DNA of 64,000 nucleotides from an uncultured Corynebacterium sp. (GTDB lineage Bacteria; Actinomycetota; Actinomycetes; Mycobacteriales; Mycobacteriaceae): NCBI RefSeq assembly GCF_946222835.1, contig NZ_CAMIHD010000005.1, positions 1 to 64,000 of the forward strand, read 5' to 3'. Shown piece by piece: positions 1 to 8,805 of this stretch (position 1 is its first letter; each line of letters starts with the position of its first letter). The notes under the pieces were generated by a model. It saw only the letters and a program-made list of their open reading frames with translations, ran no database searches and was not told where the DNA came from. The position numbers and the translations under genes were made by a program.

Positions 1-88
1 CACTAGTTGTTGGCAACTGATTTCTCAGTCCAACTAATGGGGAGCAGTTCACTTTCAGATTGGCGGGGCGCTTCCTATATGGGGTGGA

Positions 89-667
89 TTAGTTCCACTC
101 AGGGGCGTCTTCCAAGCGCAGCTCGGAGTAACGTGCTTCTGGCACGGAGGCCGAGTATGGCTTGCCCTGGGCTTCCCACTGCTGGTCAGAGTTGCAGCGC
201 ACGTCCTGACCGTCAGTGTCGAGCATGGTAAAGCCCCACACCAGCTTGCCCTGCGAATTCGCTGGCAGGGTGTACGGACCAACCACCTGGTTTAGCTTCC
301 AGTGCTGCTCACTGACGTAGTTGAAGCCATAGGTCTTGGTCAACACCTTGGCCAGATCACCGGTGCCCTCAACGGAGCCGGAGACCTCGATGGTCTGGGT
401 GCGGGCCTGGGTGACGGTGTGCTTGACCGGCACTTCCTCGGCGTTGCGATTAGCCACGCTCGTGGCGTCGGTCTGCTTGAACCAGCGGCGCTTTGCGGTG
501 ACGTAGGTGCCGTTTTCACCCGGCGTCGAGCAATGCGTGCCCGGCTTATAATCTTCGTTCCAGCGCTGGGGCAGCTCGAAGTCCCCACCGAAATCAGCGG
601 CGTGGGCTACAGGAGCGGCCACCAGGCTCAGCGCCGCGAGGGCGCTAGCGATGGAGGTCTTGCTCAC
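89..667 (-). CDS. Secreted paired-cysteine protein, copy 1 (192 aa)
   Basis: No known family was recognised. The protein has a Sec signal peptide (hydrophobic stretch ending VAHA-A near residue 23) and a mature part of about 168 residues. Two cysteines (C46 and C158, 112 apart) probably form a disulfide. The region between them is rich in alternating polar and hydrophobic residues with many Thr and Ser, as in amphipathic beta hairpins. A GTG start at 667 is chosen because it lies 2 nt after the stop of the upstream gene and gives a normal signal peptide; an in-frame TTG at 679 would add four residues. Last gene of a three-gene operon of paralogues. A beta-pore-forming or cell-surface-binding role is only a guess. 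Confidence 0.8.
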   Translation of the reverse strand: MSKTSIASALAALSLVAAPVAHAADFGGDFELPQRWNEDYKPGTHCSTPGENGTYVTAKRRWFKQTDATSVANRNAEEVPVKHTVTQARTQTIEVSGSVEGTGDLAKVLTKTYGFNYVSEQHWKLNQVVGPYTLPANSQGKLVWGFTMLDTDGQDVRCNSDQQWEAQGKPYSASVPEARYSELRLEDAPEWN

Positions 668-669
668 GC

Positions 670-1242
670 TTAGCCCCAATCGTTGTTATCGCGGGTGGAG
701 ACCTCGATGTGGCGCTCCTTAGGCAGGGTGGCGGTAAAGGTGCCGCCGTTGGCCTGCCACTTATGGTCGGAGCCACACACGGTCTTCTGGCCCTCGAAGT
801 CAGAAACAACCCAGCCGGCGCGCAGGACAGCGGTCTTGCCCGGAGCAATGTTGTACGGACCAACCTGCTCGCCTACCTCGTAGGACTGGCTATCGGTGTA
901 GCTGGAGGAGAAGGTGAAGTTGATGAGATCCATCAGCTTGAAGTCGATGCCAGCGGAGACATTCCAGGTCTTGGTCTTGGTCTCGGTGATGGAACGGGTA
1001 ACGGGCAGCGGTTCATCATTGTAGTTGGACACGGTCCAGGAACCGGCGGAGCCATCGAAATAGGTGCGCTTGATCTTTACGGTCTGGCCGGTGTCACCTG
1101 GGTTGGAGCAACGCTCACCGATGGTGGTCGGGTTAGCTGGGCCGAGGTCGCGCTGCGGCAGGGCATTAGCGGCCGGAGCGAAGATCAGGCCGGAAGCAAC
1201 GGCAAGAGCCGCGGTGGTAGAAGCAATCTTGGACTTGAACAT
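670..1242 (-). CDS. Secreted paired-cysteine protein, copy 2 (190 aa)
   Basis: Paralogue of both neighbours. It has a signal peptide of about 27 residues (cleavage near ANA-LP), then C45 and C156, 111 residues apart, flanking a Thr/Ser-rich segment with alternating residues (positions 80-125). A PYNIAPG-type turn precedes the second cysteine; the same position in the neighbours reads PYTLPAN or LKPGE. The ATG start has a good ribosome-binding site (AAGGAG, 8 nt upstream). It lies 32 nt after the two-domain paralogue and ends 2 nt before copy 1. Function unknown; the family resemblance rests on cysteine spacing and shared turns seen by eye. Confidence 0.8.
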   Translation of the reverse strand: MFKSKIASTTAALAVASGLIFAPAANALPQRDLGPANPTTIGERCSNPGDTGQTVKIKRTYFDGSAGSWTVSNYNDEPLPVTRSITETKTKTWNVSAGIDFKLMDLINFTFSSSYTDSQSYEVGEQVGPYNIAPGKTAVLRAGWVVSDFEGQKTVCGSDHKWQANGGTFTATLPKERHIEVSTRDNNDWG

Positions 1243-1274
1243 GGAACTTTCTCCTTGTTTAGGTGTGGTGGGGT

Positions 1275-2543
1275 TTAGTAGATGGTTTGGGTCGGAACCG
1301 GCAGGTCGCGGAATTCGTCCGGAGTGACGTCCTCAGTGCGGGTATTGCCGGCCTTATCGGTGATCTTGGCCTCTGCCCAGAACCCACTCGGGGCGGAGGT
1401 CTGCTTGTAGTTAGAGGTGAGGTCGTAGTTTCCGCTCTTACCGCAGTGAAGCTCACGGTAGTTGATGCGGGTCATGGTAGTGCCGTACTCCACGCGCACG
1501 CGCTCGCCCGGCTTGAGGTCGACGTGCTTGAGCTCAGTGCCGACCGGCATATAAGCGCGCTTTACGGCACCGACGGACTCCAGCCAGCCCTTCGGAATAT
1601 CGCCGCGGTTGCCCTGCCAGTTGGTGTATGGGGCGTGTTCGGCGCCAACGACGAAGTCAGTTACTGGGGCAAATTCATAATCGCCCTTAGACCAGTTCAG
1701 GAAGTCGGTGGAATAGCCAGCCTTGCGGTAGGTCGGCTTTACAGCAGTGATGTCCAGCGGGTACCAGGAGCTATCGCCGGCTTCACACTTATCGCCTTCC
1801 TTAGGCCAGGATGGATCGCGCTGCAGATCCGCGGCCGGCTGCATGATCTCATCCTTCTTCGGATCGGCGATCTTCTCTAGGCTCGGGCCGGATACGGAGG
1901 TGTAGTTGCCTTCGATCGGCTTGGAGTTTGCCCCCGGAGAGCGGGAGGGAATTTCCATGGCCAGATCGGACACGGAGCCGTCCGCCTTGATGATGTAGGC
2001 AAAGGCGTAGCGCTCGGCTGGGCCCTTACCGCGGATGACGTTGGAGCCTGGGATGTTTTCCAGGCGGTCATCGTTGCAGCCCACGAACATGGAGATGAAG
2101 TCCTTTTCGATGACGCCGTACTCGACGCGGAAGGACTCACCCGGCTTCAGCTTCACTGGGCCGAAGGTTTCTTTATCGCGCCAACCATTGGTCATCTTCA
2201 GACCAATATCGGACTTGGCGGTGGTGTCCCAGCCGGAAGGCAGCTTGGCCTTGGAATTGGCTTCAATCTCGTGATTGGTACCAGTTTCTACCTCGGCGGT
2301 GTAGGGCACTTCTTGGTTAGTGGTGTTTTTGAACTGCAGGGTGCCGTCGCTCATGTAGCGGCGGCCGGTTTCTGCAAAGCGCCATTCACGCTCAGCATTG
2401 TCACCGGCAGCACTGCAGCTCTTGTAGAGGTTGGAAATGGGATATGCCTGCGGCATCGGGGGAATATCTCCCGCATGTGCCACTGGCGTGAAGAGAGCCG
2501 CTACGGCGAGCGGTGCGAGCAAGCGCAGTCCCTTTTTAATCAC
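1275..2543 (-). CDS. Secreted two-domain paired-cysteine protein (422 aa)
   Basis: First gene of the operon. A signal peptide (residues 1-24, AHA-GD) is followed by two copies of the domain found singly in the two downstream genes. Domain 1 holds C43 and C156 (113 apart); domain 2 holds C253 and C367 (114 apart). The two domains share the segment LKPGExxRVEYG before their second cysteine (residues 132-143 and 343-354). A charged linker (about 200-250) joins them. The start is GTG with AAGGACGG upstream. The layout suggests internal duplication followed by tandem gene duplication. No catalytic motif is visible; adhesion, toxin or envelope roles are all possible. Confidence 0.8.
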   Translation of the reverse strand: MIKKGLRLLAPLAVAALFTPVAHAGDIPPMPQAYPISNLYKSCSAAGDNAEREWRFAETGRRYMSDGTLQFKNTTNQEVPYTAEVETGTNHEIEANSKAKLPSGWDTTAKSDIGLKMTNGWRDKETFGPVKLKPGESFRVEYGVIEKDFISMFVGCNDDRLENIPGSNVIRGKGPAERYAFAYIIKADGSVSDLAMEIPSRSPGANSKPIEGNYTSVSGPSLEKIADPKKDEIMQPAADLQRDPSWPKEGDKCEAGDSSWYPLDITAVKPTYRKAGYSTDFLNWSKGDYEFAPVTDFVVGAEHAPYTNWQGNRGDIPKGWLESVGAVKRAYMPVGTELKHVDLKPGERVRVEYGTTMTRINYRELHCGKSGNYDLTSNYKQTSAPSGFWAEAKITDKAGNTRTEDVTPDEFRDLPVPTQTIY

Positions 2544-2604
2544 CAGAAGACCGTCCTTAATAGATCGTTAAAAATCAGGGGAAACATTCATGAAGACTCA
2601 GGTA

Positions 2605-2633
2605 ATAATAAGGGATTACAAGACTCACATCAA
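2605..2633 (-). promoter_or_regulatory. Predicted promoter of the secreted-protein operon
   Basis: On the minus strand a -35 box TTGATG (2628-2633) and a -10 box TATTAT (2605-2610) are separated by exactly 17 nt. The -10 lies about 60 nt before the GTG start at 2543. The rest of 2634-2893 is AT-rich and holds a short hairpin (ACCTC/GAGGT, 2664-2677) but no gene. Confidence 0.55.
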
Positions 2634-2893
2634 TAGTTGAATGAAAATATTTTTAATGTTTTTACCTCTTCTGAGGTGCGATAATGATCGCTCACCTGCC
2701 CAGCGTCGCTAAATGTTTACAGGATGAACCACCCCCATATTAGGGCCTCTCATTCTGGCGCTACTCAAGGAATTCCCAAGTTTACTGCCCACCCCACGTT
2801 TTGGTGGCATTTACCGCACAATCGATTTCCACACTGCACCCCTCCAGCGTCCCATTCCGCATTGACCGGGCCGCGCTAGTAGTGTGGGGGCCT

Positions 2894-4354
2894 ATGACTG
2901 ACCTGAAAACCACCGCCGGCAAGATCGAGGACCTGGACGCCAAGCTTGCCGAGTCCCGCGCGCCGCTGGGAGAAGGCGAGCCGGCCGCCCGCACCCGCGT
3001 GACGCAGCTACTCGATGAGGGCTCCTTCGTGGAAACGGACGCACTGGCCCGCCACCGCTCCACCGACTTCGGCCGCGAACATGACCGCCCGTATACCGAT
3101 GGCGTGGTTACCGGCTACGGCACTATCGATGGCCGCCGCGTGTGTGTCTTTAGCCAAGACGGAGAGATCTTCGATGGCACGATGGGCGAGGTTTATGCCG
3201 AAAAGCTCACCAAGATTTATGACCTCGCCATCAAGACCGGCGTGCCCATTATCGGCATCTATGAGTCCACCGGCCCGCGTGTACAAGAAGGCATTGTCAC
3301 CATGGCCGGATATGCCCGCCTAATGGCGCGCGTCTCCCAGGCCACAGGCCTCATCCCGCAGATTTCTGTAGTCGCGGGCAATACCAGCGGTATTGCGGCT
3401 TTTGCGCCCACGTTTGCCGATGTCCTCGTAGTCACCCAAGGCACCGCCCTCCATCAGGCCGCCAGCCACGTGGCCGGCGCCGAGCCAGAGACCTTCGGCG
3501 GCGCCGCAGCCCACGCGGAGTCTGGTACTGCTCACCTAGTGGCCAGCGACGACAAGCAGGCCTTGTCCCTCGTGCGCGACGCTTTGGCTTACCTTCCAGC
3601 CAATAACCGCGCCGAAGCTCCGCGTGTTGAGGCCGGCACGGTTACAGACTTTGATTTAGATAGCGTTATCCCGGATGCTGCCGCGCAGGCCTATGACATC
3701 AACGATGTCATCAAGGCTGTAGTCGATGAGGGGTCCTTCTTCGAACTCTCTGCAGAAGCGGCCCAAAATATCGTCACCGGCTTTGCCTACATCGATGGCC
3801 GCACCGTCGGCATCGTTGCCAACCAGCCGCTAGCGCTGGCTGGCGCACTGGATTCCGCCGCCGCAGAAAAAGCCGCGCGCTTCGTGCGCACGTGCGATGC
3901 CTTCAACACCCCCATCGTAGAATTCGTGGATTCCCCAGGCTTTGTGCCTACCCCGGAAGAGGAAAAGGCAGGCCTGCTTCGCAGGGCGTCGAAGTTTGCT
4001 TATGCGCAGGCCGAAGCGAGCGTCGGCAAGCTCACTGTAATTACCCGCAAGGCTATTGGCCCGGCCTACGTATTTATGGGTGCAAAAGACCTGGGGGCGG
4101 ACCTGGTCTACGCGTGGCCCACCGCAGAAATTGCCGTCACCCAAGCCTCCCAGGCTTCCCTGGCCATCTATGGCTCTGAGGAAAAGGAAGAAGAGATGAA
4201 CGAGCTCTTCTTGCACCCGTATGCCGCTGCGGAGCGCGGGCTGGCCGATAATGTCATCGAGCCTTCCGCCACCCGCCACTACCTGGTGGAAGGCCTGCGT
4301 CTGCTAGAGCGCAAGGCCGTGGCGCAGGTACCAAAGAAGCACGGAACCGTTTAG
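2894..4354 (+). CDS. accD: Acyl-CoA carboxylase carboxyltransferase (beta) subunit
   Basis: Carboxyltransferase subunit of acetyl/propionyl-CoA carboxylase (DtsR/AccD family, 486 aa). It transfers CO2 from biotin on AccBC to an acyl-CoA, giving malonyl- or methylmalonyl-CoA for fatty and mycolic acid synthesis. The crotonase-fold N and C domains are complete; glycine-rich oxyanion segments such as GNTSGIAAFAP and AIGPAYVFMG can be seen. The ATG at 2894 is chosen over an upstream in-frame ATG at 2801, whose extra 31 residues look non-coding. accE follows after 8 nt, and accBC lies 5.5 kb downstream. Which corynebacterial paralogue (accD2 or accD3/dtsR1) it is cannot be decided here. Confidence 0.95.
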   Translation: MTDLKTTAGKIEDLDAKLAESRAPLGEGEPAARTRVTQLLDEGSFVETDALARHRSTDFGREHDRPYTDGVVTGYGTIDGRRVCVFSQDGEIFDGTMGEVYAEKLTKIYDLAIKTGVPIIGIYESTGPRVQEGIVTMAGYARLMARVSQATGLIPQISVVAGNTSGIAAFAPTFADVLVVTQGTALHQAASHVAGAEPETFGGAAAHAESGTAHLVASDDKQALSLVRDALAYLPANNRAEAPRVEAGTVTDFDLDSVIPDAAAQAYDINDVIKAVVDEGSFFELSAEAAQNIVTGFAYIDGRTVGIVANQPLALAGALDSAAAEKAARFVRTCDAFNTPIVEFVDSPGFVPTPEEEKAGLLRRASKFAYAQAEASVGKLTVITRKAIGPAYVFMGAKDLGADLVYAWPTAEIAVTQASQASLAIYGSEEKEEEMNELFLHPYAAAERGLADNVIEPSATRHYLVEGLRLLERKAVAQVPKKHGTV

Positions 4355-4362
4355 GAGGCGAG

Positions 4363-4572
4363 ATGTCTACGCCTGAAATCAAGGTAGTAAAGGGCAATCC
4401 CACTGAAGACGAGCTCGCGGCCCTGCGCACGGTGTTGGCGCAGATGAGTGCAAAGCACTCGGGTGCTACCGGCGAGCGCAATGAATGGGGCAACCCGGCT
4501 GAGCGCTTCGAGCGCTTTGGGTCGCAGCGCATTTATAATCCCTCCGCTTTCCATACAGTGCGGTACTTCTAA
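4363..4572 (+). CDS. accE: Acyl-CoA carboxylase epsilon subunit
   Basis: Short 69-residue protein of the AccE/PccE family, the small actinobacterial subunit that stabilises the carboxylase complex between AccD and AccBC. It starts with a hydrophilic segment containing KVVKGNPTEDELAAL, typical of the family, and ends in an Arg/Trp-rich tail. It starts 8 nt after accD with a GGAGGCG ribosome-binding site overlapping the accD stop. Its stop shares one base with the maf start (TAATG), so accD-accE-maf is one translationally coupled operon. Confidence 0.93.
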   Translation: MSTPEIKVVKGNPTEDELAALRTVLAQMSAKHSGATGERNEWGNPAERFERFGSQRIYNPSAFHTVRYF

Positions 4573-5159
4573 TGCGGCTCATCCTCGCCTCCCAATCGCC
4601 CTCGCGTGCGTCCATCTTGCGCGGCGCGGGCGTAGAACCTGTCTTGGAACCGGCCGATATCGACGAGCGTTCCCTCGAAGCCTCGCTCGCCGGCCGCCCA
4701 CCGGCCGATATCGTGGCGGCCCTAGCGACAGCCAAGGCCGAAAAGGTGGCCAAGCGCTACCCCACCGAGCCCGTCATCGGTGGCGATTCCATGCTGCTTC
4801 TCGACGGCGAGCTGCAGGGCAAGCCGCACACCGAGGAAGCCACCATCGAGCGCTGGCACCAGCAAGCCGGCCGCACGGCCGAACTGCTTACCGGCCACTG
4901 CCTCATCTTTGGCGATAAACGCCACGTGGAAACATCCACCACCACGGTGCACTTCGCCCATGCCAGCGAGGCTGATATCGCAGCTTATGCCCGCTCCGGG
5001 GAGCCACTCCACTGCGCCGGCGCCTTCACCTTAGAAGCCATGGGCGGCTGGTTCATTGACCGCATCGACGGCGATCCTTCCTCCGTTATTGGTTTGTCCT
5101 TGCCAGTGGTGCGCCGCGCGCTCTACGCCTTTGACCTGAACGTCTCCGATTTCTGGTAG
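4572..5159 (+). CDS. maf: Maf-like nucleotide pyrophosphatase
   Basis: Maf/YhdE-family nucleoside triphosphate pyrophosphatase (195 aa), thought to remove non-canonical nucleotides. The N-terminal signature LILASQSPSRASIL is present, as are the mid-protein VIGGDSM motif and the C-terminal GDPSSVIGLSLP motif. The length is normal. The start is fixed by the TAATG overlap with accE. The accD-accE-maf order is the usual one in Corynebacterium and Mycobacterium. Confidence 0.94.
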   Translation: MRLILASQSPSRASILRGAGVEPVLEPADIDERSLEASLAGRPPADIVAALATAKAEKVAKRYPTEPVIGGDSMLLLDGELQGKPHTEEATIERWHQQAGRTAELLTGHCLIFGDKRHVETSTTTVHFAHASEADIAAYARSGEPLHCAGAFTLEAMGGWFIDRIDGDPSSVIGLSLPVVRRALYAFDLNVSDFW

Positions 5160-5190
5160 CTACGCGCCGGCGTCGCTACAGTGGGGTGGC

Positions 5191-5607
5191 ATGGAAATGA
5201 AAGATATGCTTGCCCCGAAACCCATTGAGCTGCCGGCCGATCCCGGCGCGGACTCCACCGCAGATCTCGCCGCCGGCATCGTTGCCCACCCCGATTCCCC
5301 GCTGCTGTGGGCACTGCTGGCTGAGCAGGAACTCAACCAGCAGGAGGGCTCTGAGCCGACTGCTTACATCACCGCCTATGCCTACGCGCGTACGGGCTAC
5401 CACCGCAGCCTCGATCGCCTGCGTGGTAATGGTTGGAAGGGTTGGGGCCCAGTCCCCTTCTCCCATGAGCCGAACCAGGGGGTCCTGCGCGCCATCGCCG
5501 CCCTCGGCCACGCCGCCAAGGCCATCGGCGAGGACGACGAGTACGACCGCATTCGCCAAATGCTTTCCGACGCCGACCCGGAGTCCGTCGCCACCCTCCT
5601 CGACTAG
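5191..5607 (+). CDS. DUF3151 family protein
   Basis: 138-residue acidic cytoplasmic protein matching the actinobacterial DUF3151 family as I remember it: N-terminal LAPKPIELP, central TAYAYARTGYHRSLDRLRGNGW, and GxGPVPFSHEPNQG. The Trp/Gly-rich centre and helical C-terminus are conserved in this family, whose function is unknown. The ATG at 5191 is used; a second ATG lies two codons later. It follows maf by 31 nt in the same direction and is probably co-transcribed. Confidence 0.85.
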   Translation: MEMKDMLAPKPIELPADPGADSTADLAAGIVAHPDSPLLWALLAEQELNQQEGSEPTAYITAYAYARTGYHRSLDRLRGNGWKGWGPVPFSHEPNQGVLRAIAALGHAAKAIGEDDEYDRIRQMLSDADPESVATLLD

Positions 5608-5622
5608 TCCTGGAGTCCTTCC

Positions 5623-6363
5623 ATGCCTGCAGTAGCATCTCTCCGCTTGCACCGATCCACCGCCGCCCTTCTGCTTGCCGCTTGCCTGCCACTAGCGCTT
5701 AGCGCCTGCAGTTCCCAAGAGGATTCTTCTTCCTCCGAACAGCCGGTCTTTTCCAGCCAAGCGCCGGCCGAGACTGAAGCGTCCGGAGAGGACGATGCGG
5801 CTTCCGCCGCAGCACCATCCCCGGCGGAGTCCACCGACGAGGCCGATGAGACGACCACGCAGCAACAGGAAAAGGGCAAAGACCGCGAATGCACGGAACT
5901 GCCCAACGATCCGCGCAAGGTCTATGCCTCTGGCACCGCACCTGGACGCATGCCCGCTGACGATGGCAGCGATTTCAACTACTGGATCGCCGATATCGAC
6001 AACTCCTACGACCCCTGCGCCACGATCAGCTGGATCATTTTCCGCGGCTCAATAGGCGATATGGAAGGCCCGGCAGGCACCGGCGCCTCGATTGCTGATG
6101 GGCTAGCCCTCTATGTCAACGGCGCCCCGGCCAAGGACATGTCCGTCTTCGACAAGGTAGAAAGCGTCACCCCAGTCTCCGACAACCAAGTCGATTTCAC
6201 CTGGGGAGAGCGCAGCCGCTCGACCGCGGAGGGCATTACCGCGCATCACACCGTGCGCTTGCAGGCACAAGGTGACACCATTGAACCAGTTTCTGGTGAA
6301 GTCGAGGAATTCAACAAGATGTGGGTCAATAATCACAGCTACCAGCTGGGTACCTACGATTAG
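5623..6363 (+). CDS. LppP/LprE-type lipoprotein
   Basis: 246-residue lipoprotein. A type II signal peptide (residues 10-28) ends in a lipobox with C29 as the lipidated residue. A Ser/Glu/Ala-rich low-complexity linker (30-85) would span the cell wall. The globular part (about 88-246) begins with an EC-EL-P motif and contains a WIxxDxxxxYDPCATxSWI segment, as in the actinobacterial LppP/LprE family. Two cysteines in this part probably form a disulfide. It starts 15 nt after the DUF3151 gene and is followed by a strong terminator. Confidence 0.8.
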   Translation: MPAVASLRLHRSTAALLLAACLPLALSACSSQEDSSSSEQPVFSSQAPAETEASGEDDAASAAAPSPAESTDEADETTTQQQEKGKDRECTELPNDPRKVYASGTAPGRMPADDGSDFNYWIADIDNSYDPCATISWIIFRGSIGDMEGPAGTGASIADGLALYVNGAPAKDMSVFDKVESVTPVSDNQVDFTWGERSRSTAEGITAHHTVRLQAQGDTIEPVSGEVEEFNKMWVNNHSYQLGTYD

Positions 6364-6402
6364 CCTTTAACCAGCCCACAAAAGACCTAGGGCTGTACGC
6401 CA

Positions 6403-6431
6403 AACGCCCCAGCACAATCTGCTGGGGCGTT
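6403..6431 (+). terminator. Rho-independent terminator after the lipoprotein gene
   Basis: A perfect 12-bp stem (6403-6414 with 6420-6431) and a 5-nt loop, followed by TCCTCATTTCT. It separates the plus-strand accD operon from the convergent DUF4282 gene and may work in both directions. Confidence 0.85.
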
Positions 6432-6486
6432 CCTCATTTCTCGCATTGCTACTCGCCTTGTTCAGCGAGCCCCTCATCGCAAAAGA

Positions 6487-7410
6487 TTAGTCCATTTTGT
6501 CGAGAATATCGCCGGTGTTTTGGGCTATCCGCACGTTTGCCACCATGGCTTCTAGGAACAGCCTGATAGCCACCATAAAGGCGTAGTAGATGATGGTGCT
6601 CAGGACCGCTAGGAAGATGAAAGCAAAGATGCTTCCGAAGATGGCGGACACGGAGTCTTCACTGATGCCATAAATGCCCATGGCGGTAGCGAATAAGAAG
6701 GCGCCGAGAAGGTGAAGAATCCACATGATTCCACCAAGAATCATGGCGACCTTATAGATTTCCTTCACGTGGGAGATGGTCAGGAAGTGCTTGAACTCGA
6801 ATTCAAAAAGTCCGCCCAAGAGTCCGTCTTTTTGGCCCAAACTCTTGAGAGCACCGTTCATCCGACTGCTCTTATTACCGAGATCCTGGCCAGACGAGGC
6901 AGGAGCATCGCTAGCCGGAGGAAACTCTCCGAATCCTTGGCTCGTGCTCTGCTGTTGAGCGTAGCCACCAAAAGCCGGTTGCCCGTTCGTGGTCTGGGCG
7001 GAACCGAATTGGTTTCCGTTCGCAGCAGCGTCCGTTGATACCGAATCCGTGAATGGGTTGTGTGCACGGGAGGCAGCACCCTGGCCTGCAGTGGAAGACT
7101 GCGTGGCCCAGAAATCGGAGTTGCCGGTACTTGAAGATGCCGCAGTAGCAGCCGAACTATCCCCCTCGGCTAGCTTCTGAGAAGAAAGATCCCGCGGGTT
7201 TCCAGAATCACCAGACTGAACAGTGTGACCAAATGACTTCGTTTCATTTACATCGAAAGAGCCAAACTCCTTGGTCTCATTCACCTCTGCGGTGTTGGTA
7301 CCCTCAGCGTTTTTCGCAGCATCCTGGGCGCGATGACGCGGAGCTTCGGAAAAATCGCGCGGCGAGAAATCCTTCAAGAAACCGTCGGAGTTGAAGTCAT
7401 TATCAGCCAT
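6487..7410 (-). CDS. DUF4282 domain membrane protein
   Basis: 307 residues. The long N-terminal part (1-205) is hydrophilic, low-complexity and rich in Ser, Ala, Gln, Asn and Thr, and is likely disordered. The C-terminal part (about 215-307) carries two strong membrane segments (about 230-255 and 265-295) with the FLTISHVKEIYKVAMILGG start typical of DUF4282. Two near-identical NETK(E/S)FG motifs occur near residues 44 and 55. The ATG at 7410 has a GGAC ribosome-binding site; a start at 7464 would add an unlikely 18 residues overlapping the upstream terminator. Function unknown. Confidence 0.8.
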   Translation of the reverse strand: MADNDFNSDGFLKDFSPRDFSEAPRHRAQDAAKNAEGTNTAEVNETKEFGSFDVNETKSFGHTVQSGDSGNPRDLSSQKLAEGDSSAATAASSSTGNSDFWATQSSTAGQGAASRAHNPFTDSVSTDAAANGNQFGSAQTTNGQPAFGGYAQQQSTSQGFGEFPPASDAPASSGQDLGNKSSRMNGALKSLGQKDGLLGGLFEFEFKHFLTISHVKEIYKVAMILGGIMWILHLLGAFLFATAMGIYGISEDSVSAIFGSIFAFIFLAVLSTIIYYAFMVAIRLFLEAMVANVRIAQNTGDILDKMD

Positions 7411-7451
7411 AATCTGGTCCTTAAAAATGGTTTTAGGGGATCGTAGGAAAT

Positions 7452-7473
7452 GCCCCACGGTCACCCGTGGGGC
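7452..7473 (-). terminator. Terminator behind the Cj0069-family gene
   Basis: A perfect 9-bp GC-rich stem (7452-7460 with 7465-7473) with a 4-nt loop, followed on minus by ATTTCCTACG. It lies 24 nt after the stop of the gene that ends at 7497. Confidence 0.7.
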
Positions 7474-7496
7474 TATCTGGCAGGATACAGCGAGCT

Positions 7497-8558
7497 TTAG
7501 GCGTTCGCGTCCTGAACGCGGCGAATTGCCTCGGCGGCAACCTTTTCTTGGATGCCCATATCCAGCTCGGAGGTAAAGCCAACGCAGGAGCAGTTGATCT
7601 CGCCGAGGACGTAGGTATCGGTGCCATCGGGGGCGTCGTCAAGCATGAAGTCCGCAGTCCAGATCAGCGGAACATCCTTGGTATCGCCAAGCTTTTCAGC
7701 GATAACGGGGCGAGCTTTGTCGAACATCTCCAGCAGCTCCGGCCAGGATTCCGGCTTATCGTAGGTGTACTTCGCACCGGAGAAGAGCGTTGCGGAGAAG
7801 TTATCGCCGCCTTCCGCCGGCTTCTTGTGCACGATAAATACCGGCTCATTGCCCACGAGCAGAATACGGATTTCGCCCTCTACAATGCGCGGCATAAAGC
7901 GCATATCCACCAGCATGCCGTTATCGCCCACAATGTACTGGTCACAGAAGTCCATAAAGGCGCCCAGCTGGTAGTCATGGGTCTGGTTATCCACTGCCTC
8001 GGTGCACTTCAAATCGGTATCGAGCGGAAGCGCAGTGCCCGGTTCCACGGACTGGGCAAGCTCTTGGTCCGCTAGGCGCACGCGCCAGATTCCCTCACCA
8101 GTAGAGCCGCGGTTTTGCTTGAGTACGCGCTCGCCATAAGAAAGCGAAGTGGGAAAGGTAGTGTGCAATTCCTCTACCTCGTAGTATGCAGCGGTATCGT
8201 CTGGCACTAGCGGGGTGTCTTTGAGCTTGACCAATGCGTCCTTGGCACCATAGGCCATCATGTCCGCCGGGGTAGACATACCTACCAGGCCAGCGTCTGC
8301 CAGCTTGGTGAGCAATTCGAAGTAGCCCTTTTCGCCGCCGGGGATATTTCCTGGGTTGACGCGGGAGATATAAGCGTCAAAGTTGCTAGAGACCTGGGCA
8401 TAGATCTCCTCAGCCTTATCTGGATGGAAGTAGATAACCTCGGCTTCCCAGCCTTGTTCCTTGATCGCATTGACGATCGGCATGGTGTCCTTGCGGTGAC
8501 CATCTGCGCCCTTATCGGAGCCGCCCTCTACCTCGAATACAACGATTGCTTTCTGCAC
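7497..8558 (-). CDS. Cj0069-family ATP-grasp-like protein
   Basis: 353 residues resembling the Cj0069 family, conserved proteins with an ATP-grasp-like fold and no firmly assigned reaction. It begins with a strand and KAIVVFEVEGGSDKGADGHRKD, and has a central KQNRGSTGEGIWRV segment that fits an ATP-grasp glycine-rich loop. Late motifs are IWTADFMLD and LGEINCSCVGF, where an Asp and an ExN would bind Mg-ATP. The GTG at 8558 has AAGGGAA 6-8 nt upstream; a 61-residue upstream extension looks non-coding. The gene is monocistronic and divergent from the rhodanese gene. Confidence 0.75.
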   Translation of the reverse strand: MQKAIVVFEVEGGSDKGADGHRKDTMPIVNAIKEQGWEAEVIYFHPDKAEEIYAQVSSNFDAYISRVNPGNIPGGEKGYFELLTKLADAGLVGMSTPADMMAYGAKDALVKLKDTPLVPDDTAAYYEVEELHTTFPTSLSYGERVLKQNRGSTGEGIWRVRLADQELAQSVEPGTALPLDTDLKCTEAVDNQTHDYQLGAFMDFCDQYIVGDNGMLVDMRFMPRIVEGEIRILLVGNEPVFIVHKKPAEGGDNFSATLFSGAKYTYDKPESWPELLEMFDKARPVIAEKLGDTKDVPLIWTADFMLDDAPDGTDTYVLGEINCSCVGFTSELDMGIQEKVAAEAIRRVQDANA

Positions 8559-8805
8559 TAGCAGTTCCCTTCTTAGGTGGTGTTCATAGCACGTTGTCGC
8601 ACCATATCCCGAGTTTATCCCAGGTTTTCTTACTTCGCGCACCCTACTGCCCCCTCTTTTCAACCCCGCCGGCCGCCGCTCGCCTTCCCCAGCCGAATCC
8701 TGTATCCCACCCCACAGGAATGGTCCCCGAGTGATCGCCACGGGAAAAATCGGGTTAAAGTGGTGGGAGCGAATTATTGACCCTTATAGGAAAGGCAGGC
8801 GGACA

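Noticed and set aside
1..88. Gene or terminator at the left edge
   Set aside because: A 5-bp hairpin (AGTTG/CAACT) near position 5 is too short to call, and no coding start is seen.
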